Assembly (NCBI GenBank): GCA_024811115.1
Contig: JAKOGH010000324.1
Location: 62,001-126,000 of the forward strand
Length of the DNA: 64,000 nt
Direction of reading: 5' to 3'
Source: Terana coerulea
Lineage: Eukaryota; Basidiomycota; Agaricomycetes; Polyporales; Phanerochaetaceae
The notes under the pieces are model-generated. The model made no database searches. It saw only the letters and a list, made by a program, of their open reading frames with translations, and was not told the origin of the DNA. The position numbers and the translations under genes were made by a program. Numbering within the stretch: position 1 is the stretch's first letter; each line of letters starts with the position of its first letter. Of the stretch, positions 1 through 11,505 are shown one piece after another.

Positions 1-629
1 ACTTGGCGTGCGGGGGCGCCGGCATGTTCCGTCGGTGCCGCTCGGTCAATCGAACGCCACAAAGCTTCAGAGCGCCGAGCCGCTTGGCAAGTTGGCTTAT
101 AATTAGTTGAGCGAACGCGACCCAATATTGGTGCCAAGGATGGTCAATTCTGAACCTCTGCCGGGAGGGCGAGCGAGCTCCACGCGGAGGAAGCACTGGC
201 AGCTGTCCCTGCTTGTTTTTGATGCGCGTGGAGGGGCGTCACTGCCCGCCCTATTCCGCCATTTTCGACAACTAGCTCATGCCCATTCCAGAGCGTCGAG
301 CTCTTCGGGTATCAGACTGACACACTCGCCAAATCTGTGCTTGTCGGCTGAAACTATTGAAGTAACTCGCAACAACCTTTCACTGTGATACCAGCGTGGT
401 TGCGAATAACATCATTGACAGTAGCTAAGGGATTGAACGAGACATTTTTGTGGCGGTACAACATGCGATGAGGTAGTGCGGAGAGTGCGGAAAAAGATAT
501 CTTGCAGGAGACTATTTGCGGCAAAGGGATGCTTTCCTGGATATGCCATGAGCCGGTCTCTTCGTGTAACTAGATCATACAACTTACTGGTGGAGACTTG
601 AAATACACGCATACCGTCCAGGGAACGAG
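1..629. other. no gene recognised
   Basis: Only short unsupported reading frames occur here. It is the downstream flank of the leftward F-box gene that ends at 630. I see no RNA gene or repeat. Confidence 0.5.
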
Positions 630-1961
630 CTAAACCTTCAGTAGTTCCACTTGCACGATGCACTTCTTCTTGAGCGTCACCATACGGGCAGCCAAGGCCT
701 CCAGCACAAGGTTGATCCGTGGAAGGTACCGCGCAAAATCGTCGAACATATACAGCTCCGGAGGTACGGCGTAGCTAAGGACGACTCGCTCCAGCGTCGG
801 CAGGGCGAGGATATGCTTCTCCAAGGCGGGCGCATGCTTGAGAAGGCCTTTGGCCTCGGACGGATGGAACAAAGACACGCCGAGAACAACCTCAAGACGG
901 AGAAGCGGCGCGGAGTGCGAGATGAGCTTGAGGATGGCGCATGCGGCGGACAAGGAAGGCTGCGGGTCGGCGTACGAACAGAGCGCTGGAGTAACGCGCA
1001 GACGTAGCGTGTGCAGCTTGGTGCAACTGGCGAGGGAGAGCATGTCGCCGAACAGGGCCTCATACGCTATGGGTTGAAATGTCAGCTCGGTTGCAGGTTG
1101 CGACACAGCGTCGGTTCTTCGGTGCTCACATTCAACCCTCTCGCCCCCTATCTCCCCATTCCCGGCTTCCGAAACATCCAACGCCATCTCCTCCACCGCC
1201 GGTCCCATGCGGCGAATGAGCCGCCCGCACCTTTCGAGGGCGTGCCGGCCGGTGACGCGATCCAGGTCCAGACTAATGTCTATACGGCGCATTGGCGAGC
1301 AGCCAGCAGAGAGCGCCTGATGCGTAGCCTTGGCAATCGCTTTCAAGATATCGTACACTGGGTCCCGATCCATGTCCGCGGCGTGGAATCCAACCGATCG
1401 TAGGCTGGGGAAGGGCTGACCGCCCGGTACGTTCAATAGCGACGCCTTGCGACGCCAAGCAGCAAGATCTTCCTTATCCATTGTCTTCGGATACTCGGAG
1501 TGGGTGTCGACGAAGTTGATTTGCAGGTCTTCCAGTCCGGGAAGGGCTGCGAGGGTGCCGAGACAGTCGTCCGTTGGCTCCTCATAGGTCAGGAGCATGA
1601 AGCCGTGAAGATCAAGGCTGCGTAGGTTGGGCAGATGCTGCAGAACGCCCGAGAGAAGGCTCTTGCTGACGGTGGGGCTTGAGTCGGCGCCTGGTCCGTG
1701 GATGCAAAGCTTGCGAATATATGCGCCGAAGCCAGAAGAACTCTTCAGGACGTCTAGAAGCAAAGCAAACTTGTCTGTATTCTCCTCCGTTCCGATAGAT
1801 AAACGGAGGGCAAAGAACAGGTGGAAACGGGCAGCCGAGAGCCAGGACTTGCAAACGAGGGCGCAAGCAGACAGAGTCGCCTTGTCGTCGTGGAAGTGGT
1901 CGATGATTCGATCGTCTATCTCCAACGGGATGTTAGGACCGAGAGAAGCAGTTTGCGACAT
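630..1961 (-). CDS. F-box-like protein with leucine-rich C-terminal region
   Basis: An intronless frame of about 443 residues. The N-terminus (residues ~8-50) has the F-box-like pattern IPLEIDDRIIDHFHDD followed by LVCKSWL and RFHLF, as in many Agaricomycete F-box proteins. The rest contains repeated leucine-rich stretches (LPNLRSLDLHGF, CTKLHTLRLRV, LPTLERVVLSY) that resemble irregular LRRs. Members of this class are thought to act as SCF ubiquitin-ligase substrate adaptors through Skp1 binding; no substrate can be read from the sequence. I chose the Met at 1961 because it immediately precedes the conserved domain; an in-frame Met 18 codons upstream (2015) is possible. A decayed tandem paralogue lies directly upstream on the same strand. 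Confidence 0.8.
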   Translation of the reverse strand: MSQTASLGPNIPLEIDDRIIDHFHDDKATLSACALVCKSWLSAARFHLFFALRLSIGTEENTDKFALLLDVLKSSSGFGAYIRKLCIHGPGADSSPTVSKSLLSGVLQHLPNLRSLDLHGFMLLTYEEPTDDCLGTLAALPGLEDLQINFVDTHSEYPKTMDKEDLAAWRRKASLLNVPGGQPFPSLRSVGFHAADMDRDPVYDILKAIAKATHQALSAGCSPMRRIDISLDLDRVTGRHALERCGRLIRRMGPAVEEMALDVSEAGNGEIGGERVECEHRRTDAVSQPATELTFQPIAYEALFGDMLSLASCTKLHTLRLRVTPALCSYADPQPSLSAACAILKLISHSAPLLRLEVVLGVSLFHPSEAKGLLKHAPALEKHILALPTLERVVLSYAVPPELYMFDDFARYLPRINLVLEALAARMVTLKKKCIVQVELLKV

Positions 1962-2725
1962 CTGGAAGCTGAAAACAACGTCAAGTAGCGCAGTCGAGGG
2001 TGAGGGACAAAGCAAAGACTTGTTGAAAGCGGACCTGATCGAAGATGCGACCTCGGAGAAACCCGATGGCTGAGGTAAATCAGCATGGCGTAATCTCTCA
2101 ACGCAACGCCGCTTCCGAACTGTGCAGGCCTATATGTGCGTCGGACGATCTTGCTGAATACTGGTATACGTACAGAAGGATTTCAACGGAAGAGAGCGAA
2201 TTACAACCATTGTGGTATAGCGCATCAAAGTAGAAATACAAAGCAGAGCCAAGGCTGAAATAGACCAAGCAGGAGCGAGGAGAGGCTGAGGGGGCAATCA
2301 AAATCGTGTAGAAAGCTAAGCATATGAGCGTGGAAAGTCCTACCAAACTTACTGACCTATAACATCAATAGGTTATGAGAGTGAGAAGGGAAGTACACTA
2401 CACCCTGTCCTGCTACTGTCCATCAAAGAGAAAGCCTACCCGGATGCGTTAGCCGTCACCCCGGCAGTGACAAAGCGCATCTGGCACCTCCACTAAGTAC
2501 TGAAGTACTGATCGGTCGCCGCGAGGTACGAAAGCCCGCGCTGCAGACGTGGAAGACGTTGTCTGGTGACACAGTCCCAGGAGGGATGTGAAGTGATTAA
2601 CCTGGTGCAAAATCCAATTGGCAACAAGGGATCACTGTCTCTGCATACCATGAGCAACCCTGTTCATGTAGCCGCGACATGTTGCTCACCAATGAGAAAT
2701 CACGGACTATTTCACTAGCTAGCGT
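1962..2725. other. intergenic, no gene recognised
   Basis: Spacer between the two tandem leftward F-box copies; it should hold the promoter of the 630-1961 gene. Nothing else is recognisable. Confidence 0.5.
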
Positions 2726-4118
2726 TCAGGCCTTGAGCAGTTCCACTTCCACAACGCACTGCTTCTTGAGTGCCGGTAAGTGAGCGGCCAGCATTTCTAG
2801 CACGGCGTTACTCCCTGATAGGCTATACTTGCCGTCGTACGACCGCGGATCATCTTAGCGCAGGAGAACTCGCTCCAGCTTCGATATCGGGAGAATACGC
2901 TCCTCAAACGTGGGTACAGACTCGAGGCGATGTTTGATCTTGGGATGGGTACAGTAAACACACCTCGAATCTGATTTCCAGGTGGAGCAGTGGTGCGGAT
3001 CGGGAGACGAGCTTTAGAATGGCGCACATGGCGGACCAGGAATCGGACTCATCCGTTCCCGCTAGAATAGCGCGCAGCCGAAGGGTGTGCAGTTTGGAGC
3101 AACTGTCGAGAGAAAGGGTTTGGCCAAACAGAGTCTCGTACCCTACAGTTCGACAGTTAGCTGTGTGTTCAGATATGATGTCCTTTGGAGCTCACCATCA
3201 ATATCTCCAACATCTAGCCTGTTATATACAGGACCTGAGACATCCAACGACATCTCCTCTATCCCTCCTACCACACGGTTTATCAGTTGTCCACAGGCAG
3301 TCAGCTCCGCCCTGACATGGATAGTGCCGAGCTTTAAGCCAAGGCGGCGGAATGCTGAGCCATGGCCGACCAAGAGAGCCCGCTGTGTGTGGTTGGCGAC
3401 AACTTTGAACAAGTCGAGTGCAAAGTCCGAATAGACATCCAAACTGTAGAACTGAAGTGACCGCAAGCTAGTAAAGGAGCTGACTGTCCGATAGACTCCT
3501 TTTGTGGGGCAGTCCCCGCCTGCGCTGCATGCCAATGTTGGATAACTATAATTCCCGTAATTGGGAAAGAGCCGCGAGGCTTCGGATACAGTCGTCTGCA
3601 GGGCGCAGAGGCTCGTCGGGGTTCCAAACGTCGACACTGCGTAGAGTGAAGCTCCGTAAGTTAGGCATGTGTTGAACAATCCTTGCAAGGACGGCCTCAT
3701 TCACACGGGGATCTCTGCCAGAGAGGTAGAGCCCGTGAAGGTGAAGCTTTCGGGTGTATGCGCCAAGGATGGGGGATGCGTTCAGGACATCCAAAAACGG
3801 GGCTAGAACCTCTACGTGGCTCTTAGCAGTTGCGAGTCTGGCCTCCGGGGGTGGGAGGACGGACCGACGAACGACATGGAACAAATGAAACTGAGACGTG
3901 GGAAGCCAGGACTTGCAGACGACGGCGCATATGGACAGAGTAGCCTTGTCATCGTGCAGGTGGTCGATGATCCTATCCTCCAGCTCTGGTGGGACTGTAC
4001 GATAGCGCAAGCCGTGTTGCACCATGTCCCGCAGTGAGGACGACTGTGAGTGACGCATTAGGAGGGATGGCAGAGGCTTGCTCTGGAGGCGGAACAAGGA
4101 GCGGGTTGAAGCAGTCAA
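2726..4118 (-). pseudogene. decayed F-box paralogue of the 630-1961 gene
   Basis: The same protein as its neighbour is visible in pieces in different frames. The N-terminal piece (from ~4118 to 3546) carries VPPELEDRIIDHLHDDKATL and VVCKSWLPTSQFHLF. It ends at a stop just after AALSQLREL, where the neighbour reads AALPGLEDLQ. The middle resumes in another frame (VSSFTSLRSLQF, GGIEEMSLDVSG, to ~3143). A further piece gives LFGQTLSLDSCSKLHTLRL at ~3080-3140, and the extreme C-terminus ALKKQCVVEVELLKA ends at 2726. There is another in-frame stop after LERVLLR near 2865. Splicing does not plausibly repair all these breaks, so I call a pseudogene born from tandem duplication. Some breaks could be single-base errors like those seen elsewhere in the window. 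Confidence 0.7.
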
Positions 4119-6070
4119 GAAGCTCGGAGTTACCCGAAGTCGGGCGACAAATCAACATCGCATCATGCTTGAGCGCCACAACGCTTTCCAAGCTCGAGCG
4201 TCAGAGTAGCCGGCGTCTCACTTCTCTGCCTGCGACCACCATCGCCGACGCGACCTTCAACCACATAGTCGACCCTGATGTGATGGCCGTCTCACTGAAG
4301 ATGACAAAATATGTGCGAGTAGGTGCTCCGACCTCAGCTTCGCCGTGCAGTGCAGGCTTCATTCCGGTCTACAAACCCTAGACCCGCGCCTCTCCTTTTG
4401 TTCTCGCAGGACCTCGAAGAGACGAAGTGCGGGCCTCGGCAGCGATTCACCCACGGCACGCCCGAGGGACTTTGACCTGCGCTCGTTCCACCGGTATTCC
4501 GTAGTCTGCTGATGCGTTCTCGCCGCGTGAGCCATCAGACGGGTGGTGCATATCAGGGTGGTGCGTATTGTCTCCCGCCAGATTCGCTGTCCGGATAGAC
4601 GCAAGCTCACACAATCGTTGCCAGCATGAAATAATAAGTTCGAGTTGTGCCGCACGGCGTGCTCGAGCCCGCTGCGTGGCGCGCGTCCCGCTCTCTGGTA
4701 GCGTCATGGCACGCCGCGTGTTCAGCGATATAACTATCAGGATGCCGGGCCCGCGAAGGGAATTCACTCTCTGCCCGTTCCCAACTGGTACGTCTGTCCC
4801 CGTCAGATGTGTTTCTATACTCGATCTGATGTGCCTAGCTTTGCGTCGCTCGACTGGCACTCGGGAAGATGCCGGTCTCACAATCCCTTTCCGAGCAATG
4901 GAACAAGTTCCTGTGTTCGTCCGCTCTCGCACTCTTTCTGGATGACGACGTGGTGTGCCTCTTCCTCATCATTACACTCTGCTCGGCCGGAGGACACTAT
5001 CGTGAAGCACTCTTTGATGGGTTTCGATGTGACTGCATGAAGATTTTTCTGCATCCTTTGTTTCTGGACATTTCGTACCGAGCAGTTTGCTGGACGATAT
5101 GTCGGGGGTTATTTCGTGTGCTGGAGTGGGTTCGTGCGTGGGCAACGATGCCCGGTAAACAGATACTGAACGTGGTGTTTTCACCTCATCGGTATGTGAC
5201 CCTTCGCCAGCTAGTAGTCTCGTGTCTGAACGCGCATCGTTACTAGGACTTCTTCACTCTTACTCAGACAGGGCTACGTCTCTGATCTGGTCGACAGCCT
5301 GGGGAACGTACAGTAAACACCGCGAAAATCGGGATGTTTTAACACAACGCAATGGTCGCCATCCCTCTTACAATCCAACACAAGCAACCGTGTACTTCTA
5401 CATTGATTCAACCCTTCGTTCGATAGTTACCATTTGTATTACATTGAATGTATTTCTAGCAAACCCGTCCTTACTCCAAGTATCACATTTGCCCTTTGCA
5501 CAGTTCTTCCTCGATAAGAGCGTGCGGCGATGATTTCTGTCGCTCTCTTACTCACTCAGCACCGCAAGCACTGCAGTAATATGGTAACAGTAACGATATG
5601 TTGTGTTCAGACAGAGCTCGAGACCTACGAATGTTATCAGTAATTCGCCATTTCTAGCAAAGCATCGATAAGATATTAGTGAAGAAATGAGCGCCCGATA
5701 ATTCTAACTTGGCCATGACCATCCTCACTTTTTGGTCACTGATAGGCTCGACGATGAATTGGACAATGGAATATGCAACTACATCTATTACCCATGAAGC
5801 CCTTGCAAAAGGAGTTGTGTCTGTTTTTTGCAGAGTCTCGCTCATGGCGGTACGTCTAAGCGAGGTCGTCCGGTACTGACCGCGTTTTGCTCCGGGCAGA
5901 GATTCTAGCACGGGGCGCATCGAGGCGCATCTTCGGCCTTGGGATCCGCACGACTTCCGACTGGGCATCACAGCGAGCACGGCCTTCGATAGCCCTCCTG
6001 CAGGTCTGATGATTATTCAAGACGTCGAGGTGGCGTCGATGTGCGGACAGCGATGCCCGTCAGCCTCCAC
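4119..6070. other. long intergenic stretch, no gene recognised
   Basis: Several frames of 80-160 codons occur on both strands, but their translations are Arg/Ser-rich or of mixed composition with no recognisable domain or coherent exon structure. I see nothing supportable. Confidence 0.45.
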
Positions 6071-6077
6071 TATATAG
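6071..6077 (+). promoter_or_regulatory. TATA-like box of the secreted-protein gene
   Basis: TATATAG lies about 84 bp before the ATG at 6161, a fitting distance for a fungal core promoter with a short leader. Confidence 0.5.
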
Positions 6078-6160
6078 CGTCCTCGTTTGGATTGGAACCA
6101 GGCAGCATTCGCCTCGGTTTGCTACCTTCCCCACATCTATCATCTCTTTTACGACACGCC

Positions 6161-6975
6161 ATGCTGCTCAACGCCCTTACGACCCTCGTCTGCACGACTG
6201 TGCTTGCGGCCTACGCGTCCCCGACGTACTCGGAGAACGCGCTGCAGGCCCGTGCTGCTGCAGTGGACAACATCGTCTATGTGACAGACTCTAACAAATT
6301 CTGGTGAGCGCATCTGTGTGGCACGGACATGCATAAATGCTTACAAGGGTTGCAGTATGATTATGCCCCGTGATCCCCACACCAACATCGGCGATAGCGA
6401 GCATCCAGGGTTCGTGAACACAGTATCGCAGGTCTGGTCGGCGGTCTGACCCGTTGTTGGTAGAGGAATGAAGACATACTGTTCTCCTGCCGGGCGCTAC
6501 GACAACCAGCAAGGCCAGCTACCAGCCGACTTCTGGAGCAACGTCGAGTTCAAGAGCGGGAAGGGCAAGAATGGAGGCCGTTTCGCACAACGTACGTCCC
6601 ACTCATTGGCTACTAACGAACCGAGCTCAGTGAGCTTCTTGCCTAGTCACTGGTTGTATTCGTCCCAGTCACCTCAGCCGTCTGAACCCCGACGACTTTG
6701 GGGGACAGTACGACTCCAGCGGCGGTGTTGGCGGCCGCGGGAACCCGCAGGACAGTCAATGCTTGGGCTACAAGCACTACGTCGAGCTTGTCGAGCCTGC
6801 AGGGCCCCGTGCATGCATCAAGTGCTGCGACGACCCTGCCGATTGCCCCACAAACCAAAGGTTGGTAGTGATATTTTTCCTGCTGGCGCATTGCGCTGAC
6901 TATTCTTTCTTCTGTCCTGCAGATACTCTTGGATGCCCGAACGTTATTCCTGGCAACTACTTTAACTGCAACTAA
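6161..6975 (+). CDS. small secreted protein of a conserved basidiomycete family
   Basis: A signal peptide (MLLNALTTLVCTTVLAAYA) is followed by a mature part of about 150 residues with six or more cysteines. Exons fit 6161-6303, 6356-6409, 6464-6591, 6647-6860 and a last exon from 6923. Stretches such as MIMPRDPHTNIGDSEHPGG, YCSPAGRYD, GGRGNPQ and CCDDPADCPTN match, from memory, a family of unknown function common in Agaricomycetes. The expected ending (GCPNVIPGNYFNCN, stop at 6975) is present but in the wrong frame for the best splice: the 6861-6922 intron leaves two overhanging bases where one is needed. An extra C at ~6856 (AACCAAAG for AACAAAG) would explain it. As written, the spliced frame ends at 6965 with an unrelated tail. 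A TATA-like box lies upstream. The function is unknown and presumably extracellular. Confidence 0.75.
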
Positions 6976-7184
6976 TACGCAGCGCCGCTGCCCGAATATT
7001 CTTCCCGACTTCTGCACATCAATGGACTTTCAGGACATTTCATCACGGACACTTCATTACAGCATGAATAGCTCGCACTTTTGTCACATTTACGTTGATT
7101 CCGCACCAAAGCACAGCTTAATCATTGTAACATTGCACGAATGCTTCCCGATTAATGTCTACAAATACATCTTTTTGTTCACGC

Positions 7185-8790
7185 TCATGCATACACCCTC
7201 TCGTTCCAACCCGGCAGGATTTGAGCAGTAGCATACTTCGGGTCGTCGCGGGCGACGTTCTTGGTGCGCTGCCACTTCTGCTTCGCGAAGGTCCATTCTG
7301 ATACACAAACCTTATTAGTCAAGTGTAACAGTGCAGTACTGCTGCGAGGCGTACCTTCCATTGTCGGAACGGAGTTGCCGGTCTCTTCGAAGCTGTTCTG
7401 GACCCCTTCGCGTTGGAGAACAGGCGACTCCTTGATGGTGGACAAGCGGACGTCGTTGTGTGGGCTGTCACCGTACTCAATGAAAGCGTTTAGGAGTATA
7501 AATCTGTCAACGTACCGCGAGAAGTACAGCAAACCAAGACGATCGACGTGCTGTTGGTCCTTGGGCGGTGCCGAGACGCTGCATCCCCATGCCCAAGTAA
7601 ACGACTATCCAGCCACCTTACATAGCTGTACAGAACTCACCGATGGACCGTGCTCTTCACGTACCCACCCGTGAGGAGGTTGAGCGCGTCGCACGTGTTG
7701 ACGGTGAGCGTCCCGTCTTGGGGCTTGACCCACTTCCACGCGCCCGTCGTCGGGCTCCGGATCTGCAGCGCCGCGACGGGCTGGCGGAAGAGGAGCGTGA
7801 ACGAGCCGAGGTCGGTGTGGCCGCGGCCCCAGAGCCCGAGCTTCGCGTTCTCCTCGGGCGTGAACTTGCCATACTTCATGTACCGGAGGTGGTCCTGCGC
7901 GTTGCGTGAGTGAGACTGAGAAGGGACTGCAAGACGGCGCGAGGACTGACCTCGCTCTTCTTCTCGTAGGTGTGGATGTTCAGGAAGTAGTCTTCTGGGA
8001 GCTCGAGCGCGATGGCGAGGAGGACGTGCAAGGGGTCGAGAACTTCGGAATGAAGAGACTGCACGGATTGCTGTCAGCTAAATATTCTATGGATGTGAGA
8101 TAAACACTATCACCCTGGCAAATTCTTCGATCTCCAGGAAGGTTCTTTGGTGATAATCTCTGGGTGCTCGTGCTTGAAGTCGCCGTTGAATTCTACAGAA
8201 AATGTCAAACGCGGATACGGTCGTTAAATGGGATCCTCGTACTGGGGATGTTGTAGACCTCAACGCGGTCCCGAAGCCCAGAAGCCGCATCTAAGCTGTG
8301 TGCGAAGAATTAGTACCGCATAACAGAGATTACAGGACAAGCCCTACATGCGACGTCCCGCCGGCACATAACCATTGAACGCGCCGTTGTCTAAACCCAA
8401 ACCTTTCAGTCATCCACCCCGAATCCCAAAGAGCCGCACACTGACCAAGCCCTTCGGGCACGTACTTCAGCTTCTCCTCGAGCGGCGTCTCGTTGTAGAA
8501 CTGCCGGCCGAGCGCGAACTGGCGGTTGACGCGCTCCTGCGCGATGTTGAAGTTCTTCACGTAGAAGAAGCCGTCCTCGCGCACGGCGCGGATGAGCTCC
8601 TGCGCGAGCTGCTGCTTTCCCTCAGGGGTGTCGTACAGGCTGAGGTCGATCGTGATCAGGTCTGCCCAGTCGAGGTTTTCCTGCGGGCGGGAAGGGTGAG
8701 CGTGCCGAGTAAGTGTAATACAACGCTAGTGTGTACCTTTGTCTCTGGGACGTAGTTGTATGCACCGAGCTCTGGCACTGGCACTGGCAT
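7185..8790 (-). CDS. 2-oxoglutarate/Fe(II)-dependent oxygenase, isopenicillin N synthase-like (copy 1)
   Basis: Ten exons can be traced (8790-8737, 8680-8446, 8390-8348, 8295-8243, 8192-8114, 8058-7951, 7894-7641, 7578-7516, 7464-7355, 7297-7185), giving about 369 residues. The N-terminal DIOX_N-type region has REDGFFYVKNFNI. The catalytic jelly roll shows the iron ligands in GHTDLGSFTLLF (HxD) and STVHRV (second His), with a downstream RLGLLYFSR arginine expected to bind 2-oxoglutarate. Exon 5 is out of frame by two bases: against copy 2, extra bases lie in the runs at ~8134-8135 (GG on the coding strand) and ~8146-8148 (AAA). The family oxidises small molecules; the substrate is not predictable. 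It is a tandem duplicate of the gene at 9254-10911 with conserved intron positions. Confidence 0.85.
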
Positions 8791-9253
8791 GTTGGAGATC
8801 TGGTAGAGGGTCACGAACGGCTGATTTTCGATTGCGTGTGTGTCGACTTAAGACACCGAGGTAAAGTATATGGCCAGCTCACGGGCCAGCCCAGGCTTAT
8901 ATGCATATCCTTCGCCGACAGTCGTTCCCTTACCAAGCAATGCAGGGTCTTGCTTCGACTTCGCGAGTGTCACCTCATACCGTACGGTGATGATGCTATG
9001 CAGACCCCCTGACCTCAGCACCCCATTTACTATGATAACGGCTCGGACTCACATCGTGGCTCAAGGTTAGCCGTGGTGCCGTTAGAGTTTGGCCAGTGTT
9101 TGGTACCGTCTAACGATTCAGACCCATCCGAGGCGCCTTACTATACACGCTGCTCAGAACGCAAACGCCTGTCCAGATCGTCGTAAAGTTCGCGGCTACA
9201 GATACAATTCCGATGTTACTGTTACACTTAGGTATGCTTCTCTCACTATCCGA
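8791..9253. other. spacer between tandem oxygenase genes
   Basis: No coding signal. It should contain the promoter of copy 1 and the terminator of copy 2, both leftward. Confidence 0.5.
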
Positions 9254-10911
9254 CTACGCGTAGAGCTTCTCGCTGTGGCCGGGCAGAATCTGAGCGTTCT
9301 CGTACTTGGGATCGCCTCGAACGGCGCCCTTCGTGCGCTGCCACTTCTGCTTGGCGAAGGTCCACTCTGCAATGAGCAAATTTTAGCATTGTAATATGTG
9401 ACGAAAGAGGACACGCATACCTTCCATCGTGGGGACTGTGTTACCGTCCTGCTCAAAGGCGTTCTTCGTAAACCCTTCGCGCTGCAGCACGGGAGACTCC
9501 TTGATTGTCGACAGCTTAACATCGTTATTGGGCCTAATAAGATGCAGATTAGCAAGTCGTCAACTGACGGTAAAGTGCATGGTATTACCTCGAGAAGTAC
9601 AGCAGACCAAGTCGGTCGACGTGCTCCTGGTCCTTGGGTGGAGACGTCACACTGGCAGCTTGTCAGCGGCATGCCTAACGGAAAGGCCATATTAGACATA
9701 CCGATGGATCGTGCTGCGCACGTATCCGCCCGTGAGGAACGTCAGCGCGTCGCAGGCGTTGACGGTAAGCGTGGCGTCCTGGGGCTTGACGTACTTCCAC
9801 TCGCCGGTCTTGTGATTCTGGATCTGGAGCGCGGCAACAGGCTGGCGGAACAGCAGAGTCCACGAGCCAAGGTCTGTGGCAGTGTACGATGAGTCACAGT
9901 GATTCCCCAAAAGCGGAGTGGACTTCGCACCAGTGTGTCCCTGAACCCACAGCTTCCCAATCTTGGCGTTCTCCTCCGGGGTGTACTTGCTGTACTTCAT
10001 ATAGCGAAGGTGGTCCTAAAAATCACCAAAGCTGAGGGTCAGCTTGTGCACATCTGCTGCGAGACTTGCATTGACTTACCTCGCTCTTGGTCTCGTATTT
10101 GTGGATGTTTGTGAAGTAGTCCTCTGGCAGCTCGAGAGCGATAGCGAGGAGTACATGAAGAGGGTCAAGGACCTCAGTATGCAGCGACTTGTGCATAGTC
10201 AGCTTCATATTCGCGCGGAAACATGAATGTGACGTACCTTGGAGAACTCTTCAATCTCTGGCAGGTTCTGCTGGACAATATCTGGATGCTCGTGTGGGAA
10301 GTTGCCGTCGAACTCTACATTATGGCCAAATCGTAAGTTTTTGGACAGACAATAGTAACGGTAGCACGTACTAGGAATGTTGTAAATCTCCACTCGGTCC
10401 TTCAGGCCAGAGACGGGGTCAAGGCTACGGAGAGCATCAGGTTTGAATTCAATATTGAGCGGCAATTGGACGTACACTCTTCGTCCAGCAGGCACATAGC
10501 CGTTGAACTTGCCATTATCTGCGCCATGTCCGTCAGGCAGAACTCACGACACGAATGCTTGGTTGCGCACCGAGTCCTTCCGGGACATACTTCAGCTTCT
10601 CCTCGAGCGGGATGTCGTAAAGACGTTTTCCGATGGCAAACTGGCGGTTCACGCGCTCTTGCGAGATGTTGAAGTTTTTGACGTAGAAGAAGCCGTCCTC
10701 ACGAACGCCCTTGACGAGAGTTTGGGCGAGCTGCTTCTGCCTTCCGGTGTACCGAGGAGGTTGAAGTCCAGAGTTATGAGGTCGGCCCATTCGAGGTCTT
10801 CCTGCCGTCGAATGGGTTAAGACTGAAGAGTTCCTTGAACGAGGCAGTAAAGCGCACCTTGGTCTCGGGGACGAAGTTGAAAGAGCCAAGTTCGGGGACA
10901 GGGACAGGCAT
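9254..10911 (-). CDS. 2-oxoglutarate/Fe(II)-dependent oxygenase, isopenicillin N synthase-like (copy 2)
   Basis: Same architecture and same intron positions as copy 1. It starts MPVPVPELGSFNFVPETK at 10911, has REDGFFYVKNFNI, NGKFNGYVPAGRR, NLPEIEEFSK and the C-terminal NAQILPGHSEKLYA, and stops at 9254. The double-stranded beta-helix part carries TDLGSWTLLFRQP and RSTIHR, matching the second-shell and His-ligand regions of copy 1. A first HxD ligand is expected in the stretch around 9862-9960, where a short insertion or extra intron separates GHTG from TDLGSW. Exon 2 changes frame near 10740-10741 (one base missing between PEG and QKQLAQ). Full length would be about 369 residues. Substrate unknown; the pair could act on related compounds. 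Confidence 0.82.
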
Positions 10912-11505
10912 ATTGATGGGAAACACGTGGCGGTGTAAGCGTCTACTTTAGGAAGGTGGTGAGTTGGCTGCAACGCTCTCAGTCCTCTCCTCGACTTCAG
11001 AGAGAACAGCTGTGAAGCCTCTCGTCGACCGCGCCATCCTTTTGAACCTTTTTTTTTTTGCGACTGCAACTGCCCAGGATATGACTCATGGTCGGTCAAG
11101 AGGACGTTGCAAGGCGGCCTGCCGGTCACCTCATCGGCTGCTTCGATGGTGTTATACGCTCGCAGTCTCACACAACCCGCTCACGAGATGCGTTATGGAG
11201 CAGGGTTGGGGCAGGAATTGCAGCCATATCAGCATTGCATTGAATGTTCTGCGTCTAGTTTCTGTTATCGCTTGCGTGCTCTAAGCTGTCTCTTGCAGCA
11301 TCACCGTTGATGTGAACATCGCGCCAGGCGGCTTCGGACTTATTCCCATGCGGTCACCGTTCAGAAGGACCACGGAGCTCTAGGACCTCTCTACCTACAG
11401 GTATTTCCCCAATTCTAGAGTTCGGAATGCTGACTTACATCAGAGCTGTAGGAAGGCTTTCGTCCGTGTGCGCGCTCAGTAACGGGCACATTCGGTGCCT
11501 CCTCA
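10912..11505. other. divergent promoter region, no gene recognised
   Basis: Lies between the leftward oxygenase and the rightward permease and should hold both promoters. A T10 run occurs near 11049-11058. Confidence 0.5.
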
